Of a stretch of 64,000 nt of DNA, positions 1 through 11,316 are shown piece by piece. The position numbers and the translations under genes are program-made. Numbering within the stretch: position 1 is the stretch's first letter; each line of letters begins with the position of its first letter. Source of the DNA: Brevibacillus reuszeri (GTDB taxonomy: Bacteria > Bacillota > Bacilli > Brevibacillales > Brevibacillaceae); the NCBI RefSeq assembly GCF_002897295.1, contig NZ_BEXF01000001.1, positions 186,001 to 250,000 of the forward strand. The letters run 5' to 3'. Under the pieces are notes generated by a model. The model did no database searches, was not told the DNA's origin, and worked only from the letters and a program-made list of their open reading frames with translations.

Positions 1-1
1 T

Positions 2-706
2 CTTGAAAACGTGGATGTGGATGAAGTAACCCGCACCGCTGATTACGATAGCACGAAATACACGGAAAATACCCGTGCAGCCTATCCAGTAGAAGCGATT
101 CCAGGAGCTGTAATTCCAGGCGTAAGCGGTCAACCGAGTGTCATCATTTTCCTGACTGCTGACTCGTTCGGAGTACTTCCTCCAATCTCCAAGCTGACTA
201 AAGAACAGGCGATGTACCACTTCCTGTCTGGCTACACTAGCAAAATGGCAGGTACAGAACGTGGCGTAACTGCACCACAAACTGAATTCTCCACTTGCTT
301 CGGTTCTCCATTCTTGCCACTGCATCCGGTTGTTTATGCTGAGATGCTGGGTAAAAAGATCGATGAGCGCGATGTTCAAGTGTATCTCGTAAACACTGGT
401 TGGACTGGTGGCCCAGTAGGCGTAGGAAAACGTATGAAGCTTTCCTATACGCGTGCAATGGTTACGGCAGCACTGAACGGTGAACTGGCAAATGTTGAAT
501 ACGTAGCAGACGCAACCTTTGGCGTACAAGTTCCAACTACTTGCCCGAATGTACCAGCAGATGTTCTGCAACCGCGCAATACTTGGGCAAATAAAGAGGA
601 CTACGACAAGCAAGCTGCTGATCTGGCAAACCGTTTCATTGAGAATTTCCAAAAGAAATTCCCGAATGCAGCTGAAATTGCGCAAGCAGGTCCAAAAGTA
701 CAATAA
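2..706 (+). CDS. pckA: Phosphoenolpyruvate carboxykinase (ATP), C-terminal part
   Basis: This is the C-terminal ~234 residues of ATP-dependent PEP carboxykinase, which makes PEP from oxaloacetate and ATP in gluconeogenesis. The frame is open to the left edge, so the N-terminal half is outside the window. Visible family stretches are [31 protein letters not shown] and NTGWTGG. The stop is a TAA, followed by hairpins. Recognition of the family is firm; the upstream half cannot be judged. Confidence 0.95.
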   Translation, partial: LENVDVDEVTRTADYDSTKYTENTRAAYPVEAIPGAVIPGVSGQPSVIIFLTADSFGVLPPISKLTKEQAMYHFLSGYTSKMAGTERGVTAPQTEFSTCFGSPFLPLHPVVYAEMLGKKIDERDVQVYLVNTGWTGGPVGVGKRMKLSYTRAMVTAALNGELANVEYVADATFGVQVPTTCPNVPADVLQPRNTWANKEDYDKQAADLANRFIENFQKKFPNAAEIAQAGPKVQ

Positions 707-730
707 GATTATTGAACGATCAATTAACGA

Positions 731-764
731 GGCGGTTAGATACCCAGTATCTAGCCGTCTTCCT
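731..764 (+). terminator. Hairpin terminator after pckA
   Basis: An inverted repeat with arms CGGTTAGATAC (733-743) and GTATCTAGCCG (747-757), with one G-U pair and a 3-nt loop, is followed by a weakly T-rich stretch. It lies 27 bases after the pckA stop, so it probably ends or stabilises that transcript. Confidence 0.6.
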
Positions 765-793
765 GTTCGGATAGGATGAAAAAAGGTCAACCT

Positions 794-825
794 AAAAAAC
801 CGTCACCTCATTGGGACGGCTTTTT
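794..825. terminator. Bidirectional terminator between pckA and the stalk-domain gene
   Basis: Six As plus CCGTC (794-804) pair with GACGG plus five Ts (815-825). Having A's on one side and T's on the other makes it usable from both strands, which suits its place between two convergent genes. Confidence 0.65.
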
Positions 826-849
826 GGTTCCTTTCTTGTTGGAAAAGAG

Positions 850-1605
850 CTACGGCTTGGTAATCAGCCCTGTTTTGACGAGCTTGCCATTTTGAACCTC
901 TACAACGGCTGCCTCAAGTAGGTCTCCTTTACCAAAACGGGAGGTATTGCCTTCACTGAAGTATTTGAAAGCGAAACGATGGACATAAACCTTCTTCAGC
1001 TGTGCATCATAGACCACGTCACCCGGGTCCATCGCGGTTTCCCCTTTGTAGAGCTCGACAGTGTTTATCGCTACTGCTTTTTCGTTTGATAGGCGATAGA
1101 GCGTCAAATAAGCTTCAAAGGGGATACCTTCTGGAGACTTGTAACGGTACAGGACGAGAAACTCCTGATTGCTGGCGCCGCTTAGATTCACGAAGCCCTT
1201 TGACAAGACCTCAATATCTGGAGAGCAGAAATACATGCTTCCTTTTGGATCGCTACCATCACAAGGAAGCGGCAAGTTTCTCTTAGCTTGTTGTAGTACG
1301 GAATCTGGAATGCCTGAGATAGGGCCATCGCCTGCAAAACGAACAGCCGGTGTCTTGTTGTCCCACTCTTGGTGAATTTGGAGAGCGTTGGCCACGGTTG
1401 CGACTGGGGCGTATACATTTCCGTTATAAATGAATGGTTCTGCCTTGGTTTGGATTACTTGATCGTTTACAATCAATTTTATGTTTGCGAACCTAGCAGA
1501 GATTTTTTCCGTAATCGTTTTGGAAAAAACAGTAGTTCCTCCAACAAGCAGGCAAACTGCGAGAAGTGTAAACAGAATGGCTTTGTGTCTTTTCAGCATG
1601 TTCAC
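850..1605 (-). CDS. Secreted stalk-domain (copper amine oxidase N-terminal-like) protein
   Basis: 251 residues. A basic start (MNMLKRHK) and a hydrophobic stretch to about residue 25 form a signal peptide or anchor. Residues ~40-90 (LIVNDQVIQ, YNGNVYAPVATVANAL) match the 'stalk' or copper amine oxidase N-terminal-like domain common in secreted Bacillota proteins. The remaining ~150 residues are an unassigned extracellular region with Cys residues in LPCDGSDP and MYFCSPD. No catalytic motif is visible, so the function is unknown. It converges on pckA and is transcribed away from the suf operon. A role outside the membrane is inferred from the signal sequence. Confidence 0.75.
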   Translation of the reverse strand: MNMLKRHKAILFTLLAVCLLVGGTTVFSKTITEKISARFANIKLIVNDQVIQTKAEPFIYNGNVYAPVATVANALQIHQEWDNKTPAVRFAGDGPISGIPDSVLQQAKRNLPLPCDGSDPKGSMYFCSPDIEVLSKGFVNLSGASNQEFLVLYRYKSPEGIPFEAYLTLYRLSNEKAVAINTVELYKGETAMDPGDVVYDAQLKKVYVHRFAFKYFSEGNTSRFGKGDLLEAAVVEVQNGKLVKTGLITKP

Positions 1606-1879
1606 GCGTCCCCTCTGATGAAATTCCGATGTGTGAATGAAGAAGGCATGATCTTAGACGGAGGCGTATTCCAAAAAGTTACATAGGGAAAAATGTTTGG
1701 GAGCAGACTGTTCACAAGGAAAGTAGGAATAACCAAAAGTCGACTTTCTATATATAATGATATAAAAAATACAGATATGTTTCATTCCTTGATTTATAAT
1801 TATTCTTATTATAAGATAGTTATTGAGAATGGATTGAGAATTTACCAACTCACTTTTGACGTGTATGGAGGGAATTCAG

Positions 1880-2668
1880 ATGACAGCAGTACCGCATTTG
1901 CAAATAAAAAACCTTCGCGCCAAGATCGAGGACAAAGAGATCCTCAAAGGCATGAACCTGGAAATCAAGGGCGGCGAAGTGCACGCGATCATGGGACCAA
2001 ATGGTACCGGTAAATCCACATTGGCATCCACGCTGATGGGTCACCCAAAATATGAGGTAACCGAAGGCGAAGTGCTGATCAACGGCGACGACCTGTTGGA
2101 AATGGCAGTAGACGAGCGCGCACGCGCAGGTCTGTTCCTCGCTATGCAGTATCCATCCGAAATCAGCGGCGTAACCAACTCTGACTTCATGCGTTCCGCG
2201 ATCAACGCGCGCCGTGGTGAAGGAAACGAAATCTCCCTGATGAAATTCATCCGTGAGATGGACAAGAAAATGAGCACGCTGGAAATGGACGATTCTTTCT
2301 CCCACCGTTACCTGAACGAGGGCTTCTCCGGCGGTGAGAAAAAACGTAATGAAATTCTGCAAATGATGTTGCTTGAACCAAGCATCTGCATCTTAGACGA
2401 GATTGACTCTGGTCTCGACATTGACGCTTTGAAAATCGTAGCAAATGGTGTCAACGAAATGCGTTCCGCGGATCGCGGCTTCTTGATTATCACGCACTAC
2501 CAGCGTTTGCTGAACTATGTAAAGCCTGACTTCGTACACGTAATGATGCAGGGTCGTATCGTGAAGTCCGGTGGTCCTGAGCTGGCTGAACGCCTGGAGG
2601 CAGAAGGCTATGATTGGATCAAGGAAGAGCTCGGCATCGAGGACGAAACCGTAAACGCCAACGTGTAG
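1880..2668 (+). CDS. sufC: Fe-S cluster assembly ATPase SufC
   Basis: 262 residues. This is the soluble ABC-type ATPase of the SufBCD scaffold, which assembles Fe-S clusters in the cytosol. The Walker A motif GPNGTGKST is at residues 39-47, the signature FSGGEKKR follows, and the Walker B region is ICILDEIDSGLD. The start is the ATG at 1880, preceded by GGAGGG at 1867-1872; an upstream in-frame start at 1856 lacks such a site. It is the first gene of sufCDSUB. About 270 bases of AT-rich DNA before it probably hold the operon promoter, but no convincing -35/-10 pair could be fixed. Confidence 0.95.
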   Translation: MTAVPHLQIKNLRAKIEDKEILKGMNLEIKGGEVHAIMGPNGTGKSTLASTLMGHPKYEVTEGEVLINGDDLLEMAVDERARAGLFLAMQYPSEISGVTNSDFMRSAINARRGEGNEISLMKFIREMDKKMSTLEMDDSFSHRYLNEGFSGGEKKRNEILQMMLLEPSICILDEIDSGLDIDALKIVANGVNEMRSADRGFLIITHYQRLLNYVKPDFVHVMMQGRIVKSGGPELAERLEAEGYDWIKEELGIEDETVNANV

Positions 2669-2689
2669 GAAGAAGGAGGCAGCAGTGAA

Positions 2690-5638
<2,949 letters not shown>

Positions 5639-5675
5639 CAATTTCTACATGAATATGAAAATGAAGGAGTGAGCA

Positions 5676-7076
5676 ATGATGGCTAAAAAAGCCCCTGAGA
5701 TACAGGATTACCAATACGGCTTCCACGATAAGGACGTCTCTGTATTCCGTACCAAAAAGGGTCTGACCCGCGAGATCGTCGAGGAAATCTCGAAGATCAA
5801 GGAAGAGCCTGAGTGGATGCTGGAGTTTCGTTTGAAATCTCTGGACATCTTCAATAGCATCCCTATGCCAAAATGGGGCGGCGATCTGGACGACCTCGAT
5901 TTCGACAACATTACTTACTACGTAAAGCCTTCTGAAAAGCAAGGACGTAGCTGGGATGAGGTTCCTGAAGAAATCAAGGCGACCTTTGACAAGCTGGGTA
6001 TTCCAGAAGCAGAGCAAAAGTTCCTTGCTGGTGTATCCGCACAGTATGAATCCGAGGTTGTTTACCACAACATGCAGGAAGACCTGGAAAAACTGGGCGT
6101 TCTTTTCTGCGATATGGATTCCGCTGTGAAGCTGTACCCAGACATCGTGAAAGAATATTTCGCGACAGTAATTCCTGCGGCAGACAACAAGTTCTCCGCA
6201 CTCAACTCGGCTGTATGGTCCGGAGGTTCTTTCATTTACGTACCAAAAGGCGTAAAAGTAGATACTCCGCTGCAAGCATACTTCCGCATCAACTCGGAGA
6301 ACATGGGTCAATTTGAGCGCACTCTGATCATCGTAGATGAGGACGCGTTCGTACACTACGTCGAAGGCTGTACAGCTCCAATCTACAGCACAGACTCCCT
6401 GCACTCCGCAGTTGTAGAAATCATCGTAAAAGAGCGCGGCCGTTGCCGTTACACCACAATCCAAAACTGGTCCAACAACGTATACAACCTCGTTACCAAA
6501 CGTGCGGTTGCATACGCGGATGCAAACATGGAATGGATTGATGGTAACATCGGTTCCAAGCTGACGATGAAATATCCAGCCGTAATCATGAAAGGTCCTC
6601 GTGCAAAAGGTACCGTTCTTTCCATCGCAGTAGCAGGAAAAGGACAGCACCAAGACGCAGGTGCCAAAATGATTCACTTGGCTCCGGATTGCACATCCAC
6701 CATCATTTCCAAATCCATCTCCCGTGATGGCGGTAAAGTAACTTATCGCGGTCTCGCACAATTTGGACGCAAGTCAGAAGGCTCCAAGTCCAACATCAAG
6801 TGCGATACGCTGATTTTGGATAAACTGTCCACGTCTGACACGATCCCGTACAACGAGATCATGAACGACAACATTACGCTCGAGCATGAAGCGACTGTTT
6901 CCAAAGTATCCGAGGATCAACTGTTCTACCTGATGAGCCGCGGACTTTCTGAAGCAGAAGCGACTGAAATGATCGTAATGGGCTTCATCGAGCCATTCAC
7001 AAAAGAGTTGCCGATGGAGTATGCAGTAGAGATGAACCGTCTCATTAAATTTGAGATGGAAGGCTCTATTGGTTAA
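5676..7076 (+). CDS. sufB: Fe-S cluster assembly protein SufB
   Basis: 466 residues. This is the SufB subunit of the SufBCD scaffold. It contains the typical core ([38 protein letters not shown]) and the terminal [20 protein letters not shown] shared with SufD. Two ATGs are adjacent (5676 and 5679); AAGGAG sits 6 bases before the first. It is the last gene of the operon and is followed by a strong terminator. Confidence 0.96.
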   Translation: MMAKKAPEIQDYQYGFHDKDVSVFRTKKGLTREIVEEISKIKEEPEWMLEFRLKSLDIFNSIPMPKWGGDLDDLDFDNITYYVKPSEKQGRSWDEVPEEIKATFDKLGIPEAEQKFLAGVSAQYESEVVYHNMQEDLEKLGVLFCDMDSAVKLYPDIVKEYFATVIPAADNKFSALNSAVWSGGSFIYVPKGVKVDTPLQAYFRINSENMGQFERTLIIVDEDAFVHYVEGCTAPIYSTDSLHSAVVEIIVKERGRCRYTTIQNWSNNVYNLVTKRAVAYADANMEWIDGNIGSKLTMKYPAVIMKGPRAKGTVLSIAVAGKGQHQDAGAKMIHLAPDCTSTIISKSISRDGGKVTYRGLAQFGRKSEGSKSNIKCDTLILDKLSTSDTIPYNEIMNDNITLEHEATVSKVSEDQLFYLMSRGLSEAEATEMIVMGFIEPFTKELPMEYAVEMNRLIKFEMEGSIG

Positions 7077-7168
7077 ACCTTTGCTCCTACTGCAGTGACT
7101 TTGACGCTTACGTGTCCTAAGTCGCTCAGACAATCAAGAGCAGAAACCATACAAGTAGGTTCATGAAA

Positions 7169-7204
7169 AAAGAAGCCATCGTCCATGTGGATGCTGGCTT
7201 CTTT
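7169..7204 (+). terminator. Terminator after sufB
   Basis: AAAGAAGCCA (7169-7178) pairs with TGGCTTCTTT (7195-7204). The A-run and T-run make it usable from both strands, and it lies between convergent sufB and the gentisate dioxygenase gene. Confidence 0.8.
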
Positions 7205-7247
7205 GGCGTGTACGAAGAATAAAGCTTAATCGATTCCTGCAAGGAGG

Positions 7248-8369
7248 CTATTTGGGAAGCAAAGCAGCAAATTCCCGAACGACCACCTGATGACCACCGT
7301 TTTGTTCAAAGTTAGCCTCGCGACATACATCAAAGCGCTCCATAATCGGCAAATCGTTGACAGAGAACAGGTAGGCGTCTTCCCCCGAATCCGCCACATG
7401 TTCATGCACCGCCCAGTTCGGTATGACGAAAAAGTCGCCTTCCGACCAGTCAAAGCGAACACCATCGATAACAGAATAGCCGGACCCATTATAGACGTGA
7501 TAAATGACCGAATGCGAATGGCGATGTGCTTTGGAGGGAAAGCCGGCGGGCAATCTTTGCATCCAGGCGGCAATAGTGGGATTGGCCGTTTTTCCCGTGG
7601 AGGGATTGATGTACTCAACTGCGTATCCGTCAAACGGATCGGGCTCAAAACGGCTGAGCCCATCCAGCGCTGCCAGCGTTTGCGCCCATTTATACGAACC
7701 GAGCGGAGCAACTTGGGGCTGGCGGTCGGCAATCGGGCGAAGCATGCCTCCTTCGTACCGGTGCGCAGAGAAATTATCCGGCAGCACAGGAGCCTCAAGT
7801 CCATCTGGGTGAGGCTCGAAGAACGTCCCGCCAATGGCGTACAGAGTAGGAATATCCAGGACATCCATCCAGAACATCGGAGCTTCTCCGGGATGGGTAT
7901 GCCCATGCCACAAGCCTTTGGGCGTTGTGAGGAAGTCTCCTTCCTCCATGAAAAGGCGCTCCCCCTGGACGATTGTACACGCCCCCTTGCCTTGGGTGAC
8001 AAACCGCAAAGCACTCTGCGTGTGCCGATGAGAAGGTGCTGTTTCTCCAGGCAAAATCAGCTGCACGGCGGCGTACAAGGTTTGGGTAGCTCCGGCCCAG
8101 CCCCAAGGCTCTCGGCCAGCAAGTCCTGGATTTTGGAAGTAGATGGCGCGCCGTTCCCCACCTCTGGCTGGAGTAAAAATACTAGTCGCCTCGGTCAGCT
8201 TTTTATGGATCGTCTCCCACTTCCACAAGTAGGGAATCGCTTGTGGCTTGGGCTGCTGGGGCATCAGCTCGGGAATCGCATGCCAGAGCGGTCCGAGATG
8301 ATAGCGGGCAATTTCCTGACCGAATTCTTGTACCTCTTTGCTTTGAAAAAAATCAAGCGCTTCTGCCAT
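7248..8369 (-). CDS. Gentisate 1,2-dioxygenase
   Basis: 373 residues. A bicupin Fe(II) ring-cleavage dioxygenase that opens gentisate (2,5-dihydroxybenzoate) to maleylpyruvate. The N-terminal cupin has PSHRHTQSALRFVTQG and GLWHGHTHPG; the C-terminal cupin has KAHRHSHSVIYHVYNG and NWAVHEH, which supply the iron-binding histidines. Length suits the family. Its start lies one base after the stop of the upstream fused hydrolase/isomerase gene, so the two form an operon for consecutive gentisate steps. Substrate preference among gentisate, salicylate and hydroxynaphthoate types cannot be settled from sequence; gentisate is favoured by the partner gene. Confidence 0.9.
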   Translation of the reverse strand: MAEALDFFQSKEVQEFGQEIARYHLGPLWHAIPELMPQQPKPQAIPYLWKWETIHKKLTEATSIFTPARGGERRAIYFQNPGLAGREPWGWAGATQTLYAAVQLILPGETAPSHRHTQSALRFVTQGKGACTIVQGERLFMEEGDFLTTPKGLWHGHTHPGEAPMFWMDVLDIPTLYAIGGTFFEPHPDGLEAPVLPDNFSAHRYEGGMLRPIADRQPQVAPLGSYKWAQTLAALDGLSRFEPDPFDGYAVEYINPSTGKTANPTIAAWMQRLPAGFPSKAHRHSHSVIYHVYNGSGYSVIDGVRFDWSEGDFFVIPNWAVHEHVADSGEDAYLFSVNDLPIMERFDVCREANFEQNGGHQVVVREFAALLPK

Positions 8370-8370
8370 A

Positions 8371-9822
8371 TCAGTTTCCCGCCTTTCGCAGCAAATGGAA
8401 ATGGGACGCGTTTCGACCGAGCTGACGCAAGTGAATGTCCAGGTGCTCTACGAGGAAATGATCAATCAGGAAGCTCATCGGTTTTGTTCCAAACTTAGGA
8501 TTCCGGTGGGGTGACTCGATGGAGAGGATCGAATCATCGAGGGTCGACAGGGTATGTCTAACGAGCGTACGCGTCAGCTGTAGCTCTTGTTCGATCTGCT
8601 TGCTGTTTACATGCGCGGCACGGTCGATCGCGGAGAGACGCTCCTCATGCTGTAGCCCTCGTCCCCATTCGATGCCTGGCGATGAAGCGACCCGCGTCAA
8701 ATCGCTGAGCCAGTAACGCATGGCTTCTTCTACGTGACAAAGAGTTTCCAGCATCGACCATGCCTCGGCAGATGGCTTCCAGCGGATCACCTCCTCGGGC
8801 TGCTGACAATAGCGGGTGATCTCTTCCAGCTGCTCCTCCAGCCGCACCGCATAAGCATCTAGCTTTCGTCCTGCAAGTGGATGGGCAGCGGTTCGTTTCA
8901 CGCGGTTTTCTATCGCACCGATCTTGTCGATTTCAATGCGGACGACGTCATTATGCTGCAAAAAAACCGGGGGCTCCATAGCGGCGCCCACTCCGCCTGG
9001 CGTACCTGTCACGACGAGATCACCTGGCTCCAGCGTCATGATGTGAGAGAGAAAGCTGACAAGGTAATGGACGTTGAATACGAGATTGCCAGTGTTGGAT
9101 CGTTGCCGCTCTTGACCGTTGACAGTCAGTACGATATCCAGTTCGTGCGGATTGTCGAGTTCATCTGTCGTGACCAGGACAGGACCCATGGGGGCGCTGC
9201 CATCGAGTGTTTTTCCTTGCAGCCATTGCAGAGTGCGGCGTTGCAGATCGCGTGCGGATACGTCGTTGACGATGGTATACCCCGCGACATAGTCGAGTGC
9301 CTGCTCCTGTGGGACATTGCGTGCGGGCTTGCCGATGACAAAGGCGAATTCGGCCTCATAATCCAGTTGCTCCGTAATGGAGGACAGGGGAATGTCGTCT
9401 GTTGGCCCAATGATTGTATTCGGGAATTTAGCGAAAATAACAGGGTGGGTAGGTAGCTCTCGTTTCATCTCCAGAATATGCTCTCGGTAATTGTGTCCGA
9501 CGCAAATGATTTTCCCTGGGGATGGCAGTGGAGCGGCAAGGCGAACATCACCTTCGTTGTAGATCAGCCCTCGTTTTATAGCAATGTCCGGATTTATTAC
9601 GGCAAAGTCCACTGCTTGCCTTGCGAGTGCCAGGCTTTCCTCACCACCTTGCAAAAATTCTCGCATGGTGGGTGGAATGTATGCTTCTGCTAGCTGTCTG
9701 GCACGTATCTTGCCCTGCTTTTCCAGCATGACTTCACAGGAGCGATTCAGATCGACTACTCTGTTGCTGACCATGCAGCCAAGCCGAATGCTGCCATCCC
9801 GCTCATAGGAAACTAAGTGCAT
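8371..9822 (-). CDS. Fumarylpyruvate hydrolase fused to a DinB-type domain (candidate maleylpyruvate isomerase)
   Basis: 483 residues in two parts. Residues ~1-300 are a fumarylacetoacetate-hydrolase-family domain: IICVGHNYREHI, the metal-binding DYEAEFAFVIGKP and NDVSARDLQ, and VTGTPGGVG. Residues ~305-475 are a DinB/YfiT-type four-helix domain with metal-ligand histidines in ETLCHVEEAM and in EHLDIHLRQL. Mycothiol-dependent maleylpyruvate isomerases belong to the DinB superfamily. With gentisate dioxygenase directly downstream, the simplest reading is one polypeptide doing isomerisation and hydrolysis to fumarate and pyruvate. Bacillota use bacillithiol, so that thiol may be the cofactor (inference). 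Each domain call is firm; the isomerase role is likely but unproven. Confidence 0.85.
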   Translation of the reverse strand: MHLVSYERDGSIRLGCMVSNRVVDLNRSCEVMLEKQGKIRARQLAEAYIPPTMREFLQGGEESLALARQAVDFAVINPDIAIKRGLIYNEGDVRLAAPLPSPGKIICVGHNYREHILEMKRELPTHPVIFAKFPNTIIGPTDDIPLSSITEQLDYEAEFAFVIGKPARNVPQEQALDYVAGYTIVNDVSARDLQRRTLQWLQGKTLDGSAPMGPVLVTTDELDNPHELDIVLTVNGQERQRSNTGNLVFNVHYLVSFLSHIMTLEPGDLVVTGTPGGVGAAMEPPVFLQHNDVVRIEIDKIGAIENRVKRTAAHPLAGRKLDAYAVRLEEQLEEITRYCQQPEEVIRWKPSAEAWSMLETLCHVEEAMRYWLSDLTRVASSPGIEWGRGLQHEERLSAIDRAAHVNSKQIEQELQLTRTLVRHTLSTLDDSILSIESPHRNPKFGTKPMSFLIDHFLVEHLDIHLRQLGRNASHFHLLRKAGN

Positions 9823-9881
9823 GTCAATTCCCCTTTCCTTTGACTTTTGGCTGAATTTTCTAAATTTTATTGATGAGCCTA

Positions 9882-9912
9882 ATTATAAAAGAATCGGGAG
9901 CAGGGCCGTCAA
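9882..9912 (-). promoter_or_regulatory. Candidate promoter of the gentisate operon
   Basis: On the minus strand, TTGACG (9912-9907) and TATAAT (9887-9882) are separated by 19 bases. The -10 is perfect and the spacing is long, which often goes with activator-dependent promoters. The 43-bp element at 9922-9964 sits just upstream. Confidence 0.5.
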
Positions 9913-9921
9913 CCCGTCAAG

Positions 9922-9964
9922 CTATTGAAATACTCGATGGGTCTATCTAAACTAGCGATTGGAC
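9922..9964 (+). promoter_or_regulatory. 43-bp regulatory element, copy A (divergent promoter region)
   Basis: First of four ungapped 43-bp copies in the window. It begins CTAT-T-GA, has GAT at positions 15-17, AAACTA at 28-33 and GATTGGAC at 36-43. A TATTAC-like -10 lies 30 bases after its end, before the monooxygenase gene at 10019. It also lies just upstream of the divergent gentisate operon promoter, so one site may serve both directions. Confidence 0.75.
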
Positions 9965-10018
9965 TGGGGGTTCTTTTTCCAGTACGGTGAATGATATTAC
10001 GGTGGGGAGTGATTCACG

Positions 10019-11230
10019 GTGCAAAAGGAAGCAATCATCATCGTGGGTGCGGGTCCTGTTGGCATGACAATCGCTGAAATGCTGACGAAGCAGGGGATTT
10101 CCGTCACGGTCCTGGAAAAGAACAATTCACCCAGCAAGGAATGGAGAGCATCGACTTTCCATGCAGGTACACTCGAGCTGCTGGAGTCTCTTGGCGTAAC
10201 AGATGAGCTGATGAAAAGGGGGTTAATCGCAGACAAGGTGCAATATCGGGACAGGCAAACCGGATTGTATGCCGAATTTGATTTTCGCCACATTCAAAGT
10301 GAAACCAAGTATCCGTTTCGCTTGCAATTACCTCAATCTACGTACGTTCAGGTTCTTTATGAACGCTTGCAAGAGTGTCCGCACGCCACTATCCGCTTCA
10401 ACGCCGAGCTGCTACAGGTAGAGCAGGACGAGGGCGGTGTGACTGCTGTGATTCAGACTCCAGATGGCATGGAACGTCTGCGCACTCCGTATTTGCTAGG
10501 GGCTGACGGGGCGCGTAGCGCGGTTCGCAAGCAGCTTGGGCTGACATTCGACGGATATACGTATGAAGAGCGCTTTCTGCTGGTTGGGACACCGGTCGCA
10601 TTTGACCGATATCTCCCAGATTTGGCGTATGTGAATTACGTATCCGACCCTGAAGAGTTTTTGTTCATCCTGCGGGTACCGGAAGCTTGGCGCCTGCTTT
10701 ATCCCATTCCCCCCGCGATCACGGACGAGGAAGCGCTGGATGACGAGAATATTCAGCGTAGCTTGCAGCGAGCGCTCAAAACAGAGGATCGATTTCCCAT
10801 CGTTGAGCGAATGATTTATCGGGTGCATCAGCGAGTTGCCGAGACCTTTCATAAAGGTCGGGTGATTCTTTTAGGGGACGCTGCCCATATTAACAGTCCG
10901 ATGGGAGGACTGGGATTGAATAACGGAATTCATGATGCTGTCGATCTTGGTAGAAGATTGATCCGCATTTTGCAAAGCCAGAGCGACCAGGAGTCGGAGC
11001 TTGCGACCTATACGACTGCAAGGCGCAAAGTAGCATTGGATTATGTGAAGGAAATCAGCGAGAAAAACACGAAGGTCATGAAGGAAAAGGACCCCGAATT
11101 CCGCCTCCGACTACAAAAGGAGATGGCGGAACAAGCCAAGGATCCACAACGGTGTCGTAATTGGCTGCTCCGTTCAGCGATGATCGCAAGCATACGCGAA
11201 CAGGGGATCGGGGAGCCACCCGCGTCGTAG
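10019..11230 (+). CDS. FAD-dependent aromatic monooxygenase (class A)
   Basis: 403 residues. A single-component flavoprotein hydroxylase that uses NAD(P)H and O2 to hydroxylate an aromatic ring. The dinucleotide fold GAGPVG is at residues 10-15, the second motif is LGADGARSAVR, and the FAD ribityl motif is ILLGDAAHINSPMGG. The start is a GTG with GGGGAG upstream. Next to the gentisate operon, a 3-hydroxybenzoate 6-hydroxylase or salicylate-type hydroxylase producing gentisate is plausible, but class A enzymes vary widely in substrate. It is the first gene after regulatory copy A. Confidence 0.85.
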   Translation: MQKEAIIIVGAGPVGMTIAEMLTKQGISVTVLEKNNSPSKEWRASTFHAGTLELLESLGVTDELMKRGLIADKVQYRDRQTGLYAEFDFRHIQSETKYPFRLQLPQSTYVQVLYERLQECPHATIRFNAELLQVEQDEGGVTAVIQTPDGMERLRTPYLLGADGARSAVRKQLGLTFDGYTYEERFLLVGTPVAFDRYLPDLAYVNYVSDPEEFLFILRVPEAWRLLYPIPPAITDEEALDDENIQRSLQRALKTEDRFPIVERMIYRVHQRVAETFHKGRVILLGDAAHINSPMGGLGLNNGIHDAVDLGRRLIRILQSQSDQESELATYTTARRKVALDYVKEISEKNTKVMKEKDPEFRLRLQKEMAEQAKDPQRCRNWLLRSAMIASIREQGIGEPPAS

Positions 11231-11316
11231 AAGGCACACTACCATGTTGTCCTGATGGCTGCTGTATCCGCTCCGCTTATTACCCTGCATGGTGTAAAAG
11301 AACAGGAGGAAAAACG

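Noticed and set aside
7290..8498. A 402-codon plus-strand frame opposite gentisate dioxygenase
   Set aside because: Antisense shadow; the minus-strand protein has the full bicupin motifs, and this product is Arg/Ser-rich without likeness.
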